64,000 nt of DNA from Streptomyces griseus subsp. griseus (GTDB lineage Bacteria > Actinomycetota > Actinomycetes > Streptomycetales > Streptomycetaceae), in assembly GCF_000720255.1 (NCBI RefSeq), contig NZ_JOJE01000001.1:248001-312000 (forward strand), read 5' to 3'. Of the stretch, positions 17,373-26,112 are shown one piece after another (the first letter of the stretch is position 1; each line of letters starts with the position of its first letter). The notes beneath the pieces are model-generated. The model saw only the letters and a list, made by a program, of their open reading frames with translations. It was not told where the DNA came from and did no database searches. Both the position numbers and the translations under genes were made by a program.

Positions 17373-18850
17373 GCCTCCACGGGTTCGGCGCTGTCGGGAA
17401 CGATCTCGGGCGCGCCGCGCTGCGACCTGCACAGCACCGCGTACAGGCCGGCGGCGAGCGCCGTGCCGATGAACCAGGAGTACGGGGCCACATCGCTGAA
17501 CGTCTTCACCAGCGCCAGCACCGCCGCGACCGCCGCCGACGGCAGGAACGCCCACAGCGCCCTGGGGTTGACGCCGTTGCGGTAGTAGTAGCGGGAGCCG
17601 GGCCGGGCGTCGAAGAGCTCCTCGGTGTCGACGCGGCCGCGCTTGACCCAGTAGTAGTCGACCATGATCACGCCGAACAGCGGTCCGAGGAAGGCGCCGA
17701 GGCCGCCGAGGAAGTAGTTGACGACCGTGGGGTTGGAGAAGAGGTTCCACGGGGTCACCAGGAGCGCCGCGACGGTGCTGATCATGCCGCCGACCCTGAA
17801 GGTGATCTTCTGCGGCCAGACGTTGGCCAGGTCGTACGCCGGTGAGACGAAGTTGGCGACGATGTTGACGCCCATGGTGGCGACGGCGAAGGTGAACGCG
17901 GCCACCACGAGCACCCAGGTGTTGCCGACCTTGGCGACGAGCTCGGCCGGGTCGGTGATGGCTTGGCCGAACACCTCCAGCGAGCCGGCCGTGACGATGA
18001 CCGAGACGACGACGAACGCCGTCGAGTTGATGGGCAGGCCCCAGAAGTTGCCGCGCCGGACGGTTCTGTAGTCGGGGGCGAAGCGCGAGAAGTCGCAGAA
18101 GTTGAGCATCAGCGTGCCGTACGTGGCCAGGATCAGACCGATCGCGCCGAACCACTGCCGCCACTGCTCGCCGACCGACACCGGGTGCGGGGTGGAGGTG
18201 AGCGAGATGCTCCAGTCGGCCTTGGCGAGGATCCAGATCGCCAGCGCGATCATCACCAGCCAGATCGCGGGGCCGCAGAAGTCCTGGAACTTGCGCACCG
18301 ACTCCATGCCCTGGCTGATGATCAGTGCCTGGATCAGCCACAGCGACACGAAGGACACCCAGCCGAGCGCGTCCAGGCCCAGGAAGGAGTGGTGCGTCCA
18401 GGACTCCAGGCCCGGCCAGGCGGCCAGCAGCATCACGTTCACGGCCACGGACGCCAGATAGGTCTGGATGCCGTACCACATGATGGCGATCACGGCCCTG
18501 ATCAGCGCCGGGATGTTGGCGCCCCAGACGCCGAAGCTGATGCGGCTGACGACGGGGAAGGGCACGCCGTGGCGCTGGCCGATCCTGCCCATCCAGTTCA
18601 TGCCGATGTAGATGAGCACGAAGCCGACGAGCAGGGACGTGAAGACCTGCCACACGTTCATCCCGAGGACCAGCAGTCCGGCGGCGAAGGTGTAGTTGCC
18701 GAGGTTGTGGACGTCGGACATCCACATGGCGAAGAGGTCGAAGACCTTCCAGTTGCGTCGGCCCGCGGGGGCCAGGTCCTCGTTGGTGAGCCGGGGATCG
18801 GGGACGAACGCCGGCGCTCCGGTGGCTTCGGCGGAATCGGCGAGTGACAC
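17369..18850 (-). CDS. NCS1 family nucleobase/hydantoin permease
   Basis: 493 residues with about 12 hydrophobic helices. WKVFDLFAMWMSDVHNLGNY in the first helix, GMNWMGRIGQRHGVPFPVVS, and FGVIMVDYYWVKRGRVD near the C-terminus are classic NCS1 (Mhp1/allantoin/cytosine permease) motifs. It is expected to be a sodium- or proton-coupled importer of hydantoins, allantoin or a nucleobase. Overlap with the downstream racemase and the divergent GntR regulator points to hydantoin metabolism. The GTG start has GGAGG four bases upstream. Confidence 0.92.
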   Translation of the reverse strand: MSLADSAEATGAPAFVPDPRLTNEDLAPAGRRNWKVFDLFAMWMSDVHNLGNYTFAAGLLVLGMNVWQVFTSLLVGFVLIYIGMNWMGRIGQRHGVPFPVVSRISFGVWGANIPALIRAVIAIMWYGIQTYLASVAVNVMLLAAWPGLESWTHHSFLGLDALGWVSFVSLWLIQALIISQGMESVRKFQDFCGPAIWLVMIALAIWILAKADWSISLTSTPHPVSVGEQWRQWFGAIGLILATYGTLMLNFCDFSRFAPDYRTVRRGNFWGLPINSTAFVVVSVIVTAGSLEVFGQAITDPAELVAKVGNTWVLVVAAFTFAVATMGVNIVANFVSPAYDLANVWPQKITFRVGGMISTVAALLVTPWNLFSNPTVVNYFLGGLGAFLGPLFGVIMVDYYWVKRGRVDTEELFDARPGSRYYYRNGVNPRALWAFLPSAAVAAVLALVKTFSDVAPYSWFIGTALAAGLYAVLCRSQRGAPEIVPDSAEPVEA

Positions 18851-18909
18851 GGGGCCTCCAAAAGCGAGGGGACGGCGGAGGACATCATTCCGGTTCGTAC
18901 GGCAACCGT

Positions 18910-18925
18910 GTTTGGTATACCAAAC
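18910..18925. promoter_or_regulatory. perfect 16-bp palindrome, GntR operator candidate
   Basis: GTTTGGTATACCAAAC is a perfect palindrome in the 166-bp spacer between the permease and the divergent FCD-type GntR regulator. FCD/FadR-type regulators often bind TGGTATACCA-like sites, so this is a strong candidate for the autoregulatory operator controlling both genes. The binding itself is inferred. Confidence 0.8.
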
Positions 18926-19016
18926 TGCGGTCATGGTCCTGCCGTCAACCCTCTTGACCGATGTCCATGCTGTTACGGCCGCGTAAAAGAGTCCTCGCGT
19001 CGGCGAAGATGGCCCC

Positions 19017-19682
19017 ATGGCGAAGATCGAACCGCTCGGTGCGGTACGCGAGCGGGTCCTGGCGACCCTGCGGCAGGACATCATCGCGGGCCGCCTCGGC
19101 CCCGGCGACCGGCTCGTCGAACGTGAGCTGGCCGAGCGGTTCGGGGTGTCCCGGGTGCCGGTCAGAGAGGCGATCCGGGCCCTGGTCGCCGAGGGCTTCG
19201 TCCTGTTCGAGACCCCACGCCGCACCGTCGTGCGCCGGATCACCCCGACCGACGTCAAGGAACTCTTCGAGCTGCGCGAGGCGCTGGAGGTGTACGCGGC
19301 CGGACTGGCCGCCTCACGGGCGACACCTCAGGCGCTGGCCGAGCTGCGTGAGCTGCTGGAGAGCACGGCGCGCGCCACCGCGGCCGGGGACGCCGAGACG
19401 ATCACCGACGTCAACACCCGCTTCCACGACCGCATTCTCGCGCTCGCCGGCAACAACCTGCTGATCTCCGTCATGGAACCGGTCGACGGCCGCCTGCGCT
19501 GGCTCACCCGGCAGAACGAGGAATGGCACCAGCTCCTCACCGAACACCGGGAGCTGTACGAGGCCATCGCCTCCGGCGACCCCGAACGGGCACGCGCCCA
19601 CGCCCTCGCCCATGTGCGAGCCAACTACCGGTCGACGGTACGCCACTTGTTCGGGCCACATTTCGAACACCCGTCCGCCTAG
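19017..19682 (+). CDS. GntR family regulator, FCD (FadR) subfamily
   Basis: 221 residues. Residues 8-75 form the winged helix (LRQDIIAGRLGPGDRLVERE, FGVSRVPVREAIRALVAEGF). Residues about 85-205 are the all-helical FCD ligand domain; D140-region DVNTRFHDRI and the histidines in HRELYEAI and AHALAHVRANY are the expected metal/ligand positions. It is divergent from the hydantoin permease-racemase pair and most likely represses it. Confidence 0.92.
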   Translation: MAKIEPLGAVRERVLATLRQDIIAGRLGPGDRLVERELAERFGVSRVPVREAIRALVAEGFVLFETPRRTVVRRITPTDVKELFELREALEVYAAGLAASRATPQALAELRELLESTARATAAGDAETITDVNTRFHDRILALAGNNLLISVMEPVDGRLRWLTRQNEEWHQLLTEHRELYEAIASGDPERARAHALAHVRANYRSTVRHLFGPHFEHPSA

Positions 19683-19741
19683 ACTCTCCCGACCCTTCGG
19701 ACGCTTGAGGCGCCCGAACCACGAAACGGGACGGAGAGAAC

Positions 19742-21193
19742 ATGGTCAGCAGACGTGGGCTGTTGAGCGGAGCCGCACTCGTGGGGGTGGGTGCGATGAC
19801 GGGCGTGACCGGCGGCGCGGGGGCCGCCGCGGCGGACGCTCCGTTGAACACTCCGTTCACCCCCGTCACGGCACCGCACCTGGCGGAGGCCGAGCGCATG
19901 GTCCAGTACCAGCGGCTGCTCGCGTCCGGTCACCTCACCGCCGGGCTGATCGGCCACTGGCCCCTCGACGGCACCCCGGCCGACCGCTCCGGCCGGGAGC
20001 ACCCCGTCACCCTCGGCCCGGGCGCGTCCTGGACCGACCTGCGGGCCGGCAGCGAGCTGACTCTCGACGGAAGCCCCAGCGGGTACGCCGCCACCGGCTC
20101 CGTCCTCGACACCACCGCCCCGTTCACGGTCTCGGCCTGGGTGCGCCTGTCGGAGACGGCCGACAAGGCCAACATGTACACCGCCGTCAGCCAGGACGGC
20201 GCCATGGCGAGCCGCTTCCTGCTCCAGTACGACGACACGGTGGGCACGTGGGCCTTCAAGGTGCGCAGCGCCGACCAGAGCGTCAAGACATCCGCCGTCT
20301 CCACCGGCACCGCCGAGCCCGGGCGGTGGACCCACCTCACCGGCGTGTGGGACGGCACGCGCATCCACCTCTACGTCGACGGGGCGTTGCAGAACAGCGC
20401 CGACGCCGCCGTCGCCTGGGCCGCGACCGAGGGCTTCAACATCGGCCGCGCCCGCTACGACAGCGCGCCCGTCAACCGCTTCAAGGGCTCCATCGACGAC
20501 GTACGGGCCTACGACCGCGCCCTGACCGCCGCGGAGGTCGGGCTGATCAGCGGCAAGACGGCCATCGACAACAACCGCTATCTGATCGGCTCACCGTCAC
20601 TGGTCACCTGGGGAACCCCCACCGACCTCACCACCTGGGTCTCGCACGCCCGCTGCTCGTCCTTCCTCACCTGGGTGCTCAAGCACAGCTACGCATGGGC
20701 GACCGACGACTACTTCAAGCAGTACTTCGACGACCGCATCCCCGAGGCCGCCGACTACCGGCGCGCATTCGCCGGCGGCACGGCCGGCCCCCGTTTCCAG
20801 CCGATCCGCAAGGTCACCGACCTCCAGCCGGGCGACCTCGTCGCGGTCGACTACCAGGACACCGTCGAGGGCAGTACCGGGCACATCGTGATGGTCCGTC
20901 AGGTCAAGGGCGTCTACACCGGCTCCGCGACCTACAGCGGCGAGACGCAGTACGCCGTCGAGGTCGTCGACTGCACGGCGGACCCGCACGGGATCTACGC
21001 CAGGCCCACCTACGCCGCCTTCCCGGACACCCGCATGGTCGACGACGTGAAGAACTTCGAGGGCGTCGGCATCGGCCACATGACGTTCTACGCCGACAAC
21101 GCCACCGGAAGGTTCTGCCGCTACCGGTGGAGCGTCAACAGCGATTCGTTCACCACCGACAAGCGGCCGATCGCGGCGGCCCGACCGCTCTGA
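19742..21193 (+). CDS. secreted LamG-domain protein with CHAP/NlpC-like C-terminal domain
   Basis: 483 residues. The N-terminus MVSRRGLLSGAALVGVG is a twin-arginine-like signal peptide ending near AAAADA. Residues about 75-280 are a LamG/concanavalin-like fold (GLIGHWPLDGTPADRSGREH, FTVSAWVRL, HLTGVWDGTRIHLYVDG, IDDVRAYDRALTAAEVG). The C-terminal part has CSSFLTWVLKHSYAW, DLQPGDLVAVDYQD and TGHIVMVRQ, which resembles the Cys-His arrangement of CHAP/NlpC peptidases. A secreted wall- or polysaccharide-acting enzyme is likely; the substrate is unknown. The ATG follows GGACGGAGAGAAC. Confidence 0.8.
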   Translation: MVSRRGLLSGAALVGVGAMTGVTGGAGAAAADAPLNTPFTPVTAPHLAEAERMVQYQRLLASGHLTAGLIGHWPLDGTPADRSGREHPVTLGPGASWTDLRAGSELTLDGSPSGYAATGSVLDTTAPFTVSAWVRLSETADKANMYTAVSQDGAMASRFLLQYDDTVGTWAFKVRSADQSVKTSAVSTGTAEPGRWTHLTGVWDGTRIHLYVDGALQNSADAAVAWAATEGFNIGRARYDSAPVNRFKGSIDDVRAYDRALTAAEVGLISGKTAIDNNRYLIGSPSLVTWGTPTDLTTWVSHARCSSFLTWVLKHSYAWATDDYFKQYFDDRIPEAADYRRAFAGGTAGPRFQPIRKVTDLQPGDLVAVDYQDTVEGSTGHIVMVRQVKGVYTGSATYSGETQYAVEVVDCTADPHGIYARPTYAAFPDTRMVDDVKNFEGVGIGHMTFYADNATGRFCRYRWSVNSDSFTTDKRPIAAARPL

Positions 21194-21195
21194 GG

Positions 21196-22161
21196 TCAGC
21201 GGCGCCGGGCGTACTTGTCCGTCGCCGCCACCAGGGCCTCGACGATGTCCGGAGCGCCGGCGTTGTGCCCCACCTCGTCGACGACGACCAACTCACTGCC
21301 GGGCCAGGCGTGGTGGAGCCGCCACACGATGCCGAGGAGGTTGCCGAAGTCCAGGCCGCCCTGGACGAGGGTGCCCGGGACGTCCTTCAGCGCGGGGGCG
21401 TCCCGGAGCACCACGCCCTCGTCGTTGCCCTCGCCCATGAAGTGGTCGTTGCCGAAGTAGTGCGTGACCGTGCGGGCGAAGGCCATGCGGAACACCGGGT
21501 CCTCGAAGCGCTCGACGGACCCCGGCGGCGCGGGAATCGTCGCCGTCTCCCAGTCCGTCCAGGCCCGCGCCGCCCGCTCCCGCACCGTTCGGTCGGGCGA
21601 CTCGAGCAGCCGGTTGTAGGCGGCCGCGAGATCGCCGTCCCGCTCCCCCGCGGGCAGCTCGCCGAGAAATCGCTCGAATGCCTCCGGGAAGATCTTCCCC
21701 AATCCCCGGGTCAACAGGGCGACCTCCGGAGCGGACCCGGTCGCCACCCCCGTCAGGACCAGCTCCGACACCACCCCGGGATGCGTCTGCGCGTACCTCA
21801 GCCCCAGCACCGAACCCCAGGACACCCCCCACACCAGCCACCGCCCGATCCCCAGATGCCGCCGCAGCACCTCCAGGTCGGCCATGACATGGGCCGTCGT
21901 GTTGACGCTCATGTCGGTGCCGTACACGCTCGCGTGCGGCGTGGACCGACCGCAACCCCGCTGGTCGAGCAGCACGATCCGATACACGTCCGGGTCGAAG
22001 AAGCGCCGGAAGTACGGCGAACTTCCCGACCCCGGCCCCCCGTGCAGTACCAGCGCCGGCTTGCCGCGCGGGTTCCCGCAGGTCTCCCAGTACACGCTGT
22101 TGCCGTCACCGACATCCAGCATCCCCTGCTCGTACGGTTCGATCTCCGCATACAGACCCAT
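21196..22161 (-). CDS. pip: prolyl aminopeptidase
   Basis: 321 residues, the usual family length. The alpha/beta hydrolase fold has the HGGPG oxyanion motif at 40-44, nucleophile S114 in GVSWGS, and LLDQRGCGRSTPH typical of peptidase family S33. The acid lies in VQGGLDFGNLLG and the base in VDEVGHNAG. At the acid the usual GRYD reads GGLD, so specificity may differ from the textbook enzyme. It is cytoplasmic and removes N-terminal proline from peptides. It is convergent with the LamG protein gene, with 2 bases between the stops. Confidence 0.9.
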   Translation of the reverse strand: MGLYAEIEPYEQGMLDVGDGNSVYWETCGNPRGKPALVLHGGPGSGSSPYFRRFFDPDVYRIVLLDQRGCGRSTPHASVYGTDMSVNTTAHVMADLEVLRRHLGIGRWLVWGVSWGSVLGLRYAQTHPGVVSELVLTGVATGSAPEVALLTRGLGKIFPEAFERFLGELPAGERDGDLAAAYNRLLESPDRTVRERAARAWTDWETATIPAPPGSVERFEDPVFRMAFARTVTHYFGNDHFMGEGNDEGVVLRDAPALKDVPGTLVQGGLDFGNLLGIVWRLHHAWPGSELVVVDEVGHNAGAPDIVEALVAATDKYARRR

Positions 22162-22198
22162 CCGCGCACCTTACGATCCGGACACCGCCGCGGTCCCC

Positions 22199-22909
22199 TC
22201 AATTACGCCCCGGCAGACCGGCCACCCCCGCCGCCGTACCCAGCACCTCCCGCAACATCTCGGGTGTCAGCCGGCCGGTGAAGGTGTTGCGCTGGCTGAC
22301 GTGGAAGCAGCCGAAGAGGTCGAGTCCGTCCAGGGAGACCCGCGTGCCGTGGGCGAAGGCCGGGCGAGGCCGGGGCACGCTCCAGCCCGCCTCCGTGAAC
22401 GCGGGCAGCGCCGCCTGCCAGCCGAAGGCCCCCAGCACGACCACGACCCTCAGGGTCGGCCTGAGCAGCCGCAGTTCCTGCACCAGCCACGACCGGCAGG
22501 TGTCCCGCTCCTCGGGGGTGGGCTTGTTCGCGGGCGGCGCGCAGTGCACCGGTGCGGTGACCCGCACCCCGTGCAGTTCCAGGCCGTCGTCGGCGCTCAC
22601 CGAGCCCGGCTGGTTCGCCAGCCCCACGTCGTACAACGCCTGGTACAGCACGTCCCCCGACCGGTCCCCGGTGAACATCCGTCCCGTGCGGTTCCCGCCG
22701 TGCGCGGCGGGAGCGAGCCCCACTATCAGCATGCGGGCGTCCGCGGGTCCGAAGCCCGGTACGGGCCTGCCCCAGTACGTCCACCCTGTGAACGCGGCCC
22801 GCTTGGTCCTGGCCACCTCCTCCCGCCACTCGACCAGCCGCGGGCAGGCCCGGCACCCGGCGATGCGCTGATCCAGATCTGCGATGCCCGCGCTGGGGGT
22901 ACTGTCCAT
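22199..22909 (-). CDS. type 5 uracil-DNA glycosylase (UdgB-like)
   Basis: 236 residues. Cysteines in CRACPRLVEW and further positions (CAPPANKP, CRSW) fit the 4Fe-4S cluster of family 4/5 glycosylases. GLAPAAHGGNRTGRMFTGD is the type 5 catalytic motif (GLAPA-H-GGNRTGR), and HVSQRNTFTGRLT is the C-terminal active-site motif. The enzyme removes uracil and other deaminated bases, which suits a GC-rich genome. The start at MDSTPSAG is chosen by similarity; upstream GGTGGGGGC is a modest ribosome site. Confidence 0.9.
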   Translation of the reverse strand: MDSTPSAGIADLDQRIAGCRACPRLVEWREEVARTKRAAFTGWTYWGRPVPGFGPADARMLIVGLAPAAHGGNRTGRMFTGDRSGDVLYQALYDVGLANQPGSVSADDGLELHGVRVTAPVHCAPPANKPTPEERDTCRSWLVQELRLLRPTLRVVVVLGAFGWQAALPAFTEAGWSVPRPRPAFAHGTRVSLDGLDLFGCFHVSQRNTFTGRLTPEMLREVLGTAAGVAGLPGRN

Positions 22910-22971
22910 GCCCCCACCGTAGGACCTACGCCACCGGCGCTCCGATCCGCTCCGGAGGCTAAGGTCAAAAC

Positions 22972-23565
22972 ATGGCTTCTGAGGGTGCGGACCACGACAC
23001 GACGGACGGAACGGGCGAGCCCCCGCGCGAGGCCCCACGGCCGGCCGACGCGCCCCTCGCCGGCCCGGAACCCGCCGCAGCGGTGGCCGCCGCCGAGGCC
23101 GCCGGGCCGGCCGGTGGGGAGAGCGTGCGCATCGACAGCTGGATCTGGGCGGTGCGTCTGATCAAGACCCGCTCCCAGGGGGCCGCCGCCTGCAAGGGCG
23201 GGCATGTGCGGGTGAACGGGGAGCGCGTGAAGCCCGCGTACTCCGTGCGCGTCGGCGACGAGGTCCGCCTCCGGCACGAGGGCCGCGAGCGGGTCGTCGT
23301 CGTCAGGCGCCTCATCCGCAAGCGGGTCGGCGCCCCGGTCGCCGTCCAGTGCTTCATCGACAACAGCCCTCCGCCCCCGCCCCGCGAGACCGTCGCCCCC
23401 GCCGGCATCCGGGACCGCGGTGCGGGTCGCCCGACCAAGCGCGACCGGCGCGAGCTGGAACGCCTTCGCGGCCTCGGTGGACCGGGCGGGCCGGGCACTC
23501 AGGGCGCCCCGGGCGGGTACCCAGGCAACCCTGGCGGCCGGGGTGACCGCCCAGGTGGGCGCTGA
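22972..23565 (+). CDS. S4 domain RNA-binding protein (Hsp15-like)
   Basis: 197 residues. After an acidic, Ala/Pro-rich N-terminal tail of about 50 residues comes an S4 domain (RIDSWIWAVRLIKTRSQGAA, GHVRVNGERVKPAYSVRVGD). The C-terminal basic and Gly/Pro-rich tail includes RDRGAGRPTKRDRRELERL. The core matches Hsp15/RlbA-type proteins, which bind ribosomal particles. The long low-complexity extensions are commonly seen in Streptomyces homologues. Divergent from the uracil-DNA glycosylase gene. Confidence 0.88.
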   Translation: MASEGADHDTTDGTGEPPREAPRPADAPLAGPEPAAAVAAAEAAGPAGGESVRIDSWIWAVRLIKTRSQGAAACKGGHVRVNGERVKPAYSVRVGDEVRLRHEGRERVVVVRRLIRKRVGAPVAVQCFIDNSPPPPPRETVAPAGIRDRGAGRPTKRDRRELERLRGLGGPGGPGTQGAPGGYPGNPGGRGDRPGGR

Positions 23566-23635
23566 GCCGACGGGGTGGGGCGTGGGCGATCAGGGTGAGC
23601 CGTCTCGTCGGATGCCGTGCCGGGGCGGCCGGTGC

Positions 23636-24319
23636 TCAGGGACTCACCGGCATCGCCCTCACCCAGGTCCGGTCCTCCGTCAGGTATCCGTGCACTCTCA
23701 GGCCCTGCTCCGCGAGCGCCTCCTCGAACGCCTCCGGGGTCATCGGCCGCGCCCGGAAGGTCTGTGTCCAGGTGGCGTCCGGGAACTCGTACTCCACGCG
23801 GACCGAGTTGACGCCGTCGCCGACCGGGTCCGACGACAGGGTCCGCACGGTGAAGCCGGTCGGGTCGACACGTTGGCGTGGCAGGTCGCTGTGGTAGTCC
23901 TCGCCCTCCCGTTGGATCAATACGCAGCCTCCGTCGGCGAGGTGGCGTAAACAGGTACGCAGCAGCCCGCGTCGTACCTCGACGTCTCCGGTGTGAACGA
24001 GGAACGACGCCAACAGCACCACGTCGAACGTCTCGCCGAGGTCGAGGTCCTCGATCGGACTGAGTATCGTGCGCGCGCCCCGGACGCGCTCCAGCATCCC
24101 CGGGGACTCGTCCACCGCCGTGACCGCGAAGCCGCGCTCCAGCAGTGGGTGGGTCATGCGACCCACCCCGCAGCCCAGTTCGAGGATGCGGGCCCCCGCG
24201 GGCACCGCCGCCGCGATGATGTCCGGCTCTGCTCCGACAGGCAGTCGTGAGTACAGCTCGACCGCACAACCGTCCGGGGTGATGGTCCCGGGCCCCGTCC
24301 CCTGATGTCCCGTACGCAT
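23636..24319 (-). CDS. class I SAM-dependent methyltransferase
   Basis: 227 residues. ARILELGCGVGRMTHPLLER is the SAM motif I, AVTAVDESPGML motif II, FDVVLLASFLVHTG motif IV and LADGGCVLIQREG motif VI. The C-terminal half contains a beta-sheet with EYEFPDATWTQTFRARPMTPE. The substrate is not evident. The start at MRTGHQ is preferred because GGAGCTGAAA lies just upstream; the next ATG at 24331 would add MELK. Confidence 0.88.
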   Translation of the reverse strand: MRTGHQGTGPGTITPDGCAVELYSRLPVGAEPDIIAAAVPAGARILELGCGVGRMTHPLLERGFAVTAVDESPGMLERVRGARTILSPIEDLDLGETFDVVLLASFLVHTGDVEVRRGLLRTCLRHLADGGCVLIQREGEDYHSDLPRQRVDPTGFTVRTLSSDPVGDGVNSVRVEYEFPDATWTQTFRARPMTPEAFEEALAEQGLRVHGYLTEDRTWVRAMPVSP

Positions 24320-24414
24320 TTTCAGCTCCATGCCCCCACAACGGCCGCTCTCCGCACGGCCGTTCCCACCCGGGCCCAGTTCACCCGTTCGAGTGGCAGG
24401 AGCGGAGGCAGCTG

Positions 24415-25314
24415 TTACAGCGGGAACCAGCCGTGCCCCACGTACCAGTGGCCGCCCGCCCGCAGGTGGTCCACGATCGCCCGCTGGAGGACGGTCCTGC
24501 GGGGCAGCCTGTCGAGCGGCACGTCGTCCGTGCCGAAGACGAAGCGGATCGGTGTGTCGTCCTCCGCCTCCGTCGCCATGTGGCTGACGCGGAACCGTTC
24601 CTGGAAGCGGACGATGTTGGAGTCCTCCGGCAGGTACTGCCTGAGCTGCGGGTCGAGCAGCCACGAAGCGCACGTCACCGCCCGGTAGGGCTCCTCGGGG
24701 TAGTGGCGGGCGAAGAACTCCCGTGCCAGCGCGAGGGACCGGTCACAGGCCTCCCTGGTCAACGGCCCGAGGAAGTCGGGTATGTGCATCCCCAGACCGA
24801 GGTCCCCGGGACCGCTGCCGAACCCCGCCGCCTCGATGGCGGCCCCGGCCCGCCGGCCGACCCGGTCGCGCTGGAACTGCAGCCGCCCCAGTTGGTACAG
24901 CTCACCGTGGAAGTGCAGCGTCAGCCAGCGCGGCACCAGCACCCCGCCCATGCCGTACGTCCTGCGGTGGGCCGCGATATTGCGGCCGACGTCGGCCAGG
25001 GTGCGCCGGGCGACCTCCGCCGGTACGCCCCGCTCCTTGTGATACGCCCGCACATCCGGCAGGGCCGCGACGAGGACGTACAGCGGGAAGAAGCGCTGGA
25101 GGGGACCGGACGGCCAGTCGAGGTCCGGGAGGTCGACCGTCCCGCGGATCTCGCCCATGTCCCCGACCAGCTCCCCGACGGCCTGCTTCAGGGCGTGCAG
25201 CAGCTCCGGGTCGTCCGTCACCCGTCGGCTCATACGTATGACGTCATTGATGTCCTCGTGCGGTACGGCCAGGTCGACAAGGACCTCGGCCAGTTCGTCT
25301 GCGTCCGGAAGCAC
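24415..25314 (-). CDS. acyltransferase-like protein with GNAT_C-type C-terminus
   Basis: 299 residues. The family is recognised from LGLGMHIPDFLGPLTREACD, EEPYRAVTCASWLLDPQLRQ and LPEDSNIVRFQERFRV. I associate these with the two-domain actinobacterial acyltransferase (N-terminal helical domain, C-terminal GNAT_C/DUF5596-like). Function is not established. The GTG start has AGTAGGGGG upstream. It is divergent from the DUF6343 gene. Confidence 0.75.
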   Translation of the reverse strand: MLPDADELAEVLVDLAVPHEDINDVIRMSRRVTDDPELLHALKQAVGELVGDMGEIRGTVDLPDLDWPSGPLQRFFPLYVLVAALPDVRAYHKERGVPAEVARRTLADVGRNIAAHRRTYGMGGVLVPRWLTLHFHGELYQLGRLQFQRDRVGRRAGAAIEAAGFGSGPGDLGLGMHIPDFLGPLTREACDRSLALAREFFARHYPEEPYRAVTCASWLLDPQLRQYLPEDSNIVRFQERFRVSHMATEAEDDTPIRFVFGTDDVPLDRLPRRTVLQRAIVDHLRAGGHWYVGHGWFPL

Positions 25315-25389
25315 GCGGTGAACCCCCTACTGGGACGGCTTGGAGAACGTCCGCACCGAAGAGTACGTTGCAAGGAGGAGTACTGATCA

Positions 25390-25659
25390 GTGATGCGTAC
25401 GGGCAGTGAGCCGACGACGGCTCGCAGTGCGCTGCGGGTCCGCTTCTGGCTGGCCGTGTGGGGGTTCCTCTGGGCGATCTTCGGGACGGCCGCGTTCGCG
25501 CTCGCCGGGCGTCCCGGATGGGCCGCCGCCTGCGGGGTGCTCTGGATCGTGATCACCGTCGACATGACGATGATCCTCAGGCACATCAAACAGGGCCCGC
25601 ACTATCAGCCGGGCCGCGACATCCCACCGTACGATCCGCCCCGGCAGCACCACCCGTAG
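25390..25659 (+). CDS. DUF6343 family small membrane protein
   Basis: 89 residues. SEPTTARSALRVRFWLAVWG is followed by two hydrophobic helices (about residues 22-42 and 46-64) and the conserved tail HIKQGPHYQPGRDIPPYDP, as in DUF6343 of Streptomyces. Tandem starts GTG-ATG (25390/25393) follow AAGGAGGAG; spacing favours the GTG. Function unknown. Confidence 0.82.
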   Translation: MMRTGSEPTTARSALRVRFWLAVWGFLWAIFGTAAFALAGRPGWAAACGVLWIVITVDMTMILRHIKQGPHYQPGRDIPPYDPPRQHHP

Positions 25660-25671
25660 CGCGAGCGGTGT

Positions 25672-26052
25672 TCACGAGTCGAAGCGGGCGGCCTTCAGGT
25701 ACTGCGGGTTCGGGTCCAGGGCGGCCGCCAGGCGGAAGTGCCGCTTGGCCTGGTCCTCGCGGCCCTGACGCTCGTAGGTGCGGGCGAGTGCGAAGTGCGC
25801 GAACGCGTTGTCCGGCTCACGCTCCAGGACGATGGTGAACTCAAGCTCGGCGGGCCGAAGTTGCGCGGCCGCGAAGAAGGCACGCGCGCGCAGCAGCCGG
25901 GCGGCGGTGTTCTCGGGGTGCGCGGCGATGACACCGTCGAGCAGCTTCACCGCACCCCGCGGGTCCCGTGCGGCGAGCAGTTGCTCGGCGGCACGGTAGT
26001 CGATGACGTGAGTCTCCGGAGAACGTCCGGTCGAACCGCTGGTATCGGGCAC
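25672..26052 (-). CDS. tetratricopeptide repeat protein
   Basis: 126 residues. About three TPR units are visible: DYRAAEQLLAARDPRGAVKL, PENTAARLLRARAFFAAAQL and PDNAFAHFALARTYERQGRE followed by DQAKRHFRLAAALDP. The protein is small and cytoplasmic, probably a scaffold. The GTG start has GGAAGGA six bases upstream. It lies 60 bases downstream of coaE on the same strand and may be part of its operon. Confidence 0.88.
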   Translation of the reverse strand: MPDTSGSTGRSPETHVIDYRAAEQLLAARDPRGAVKLLDGVIAAHPENTAARLLRARAFFAAAQLRPAELEFTIVLEREPDNAFAHFALARTYERQGREDQAKRHFRLAAALDPNPQYLKAARFDS

Positions 26053-26112
26053 GGAAAAGTCCTTCCCTCACACGACCCGTTCAACGCCGTGGTCGTGGCT
26101 GATATTCCCCCG

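Noticed and set aside
18940..18990. HrdB promoter (TTGACC or TTGACG boxes) for the GntR or permease gene
   Set aside because: The candidate -35 boxes lack a -10 box at 16-18 bases on either strand, so no promoter is claimed.
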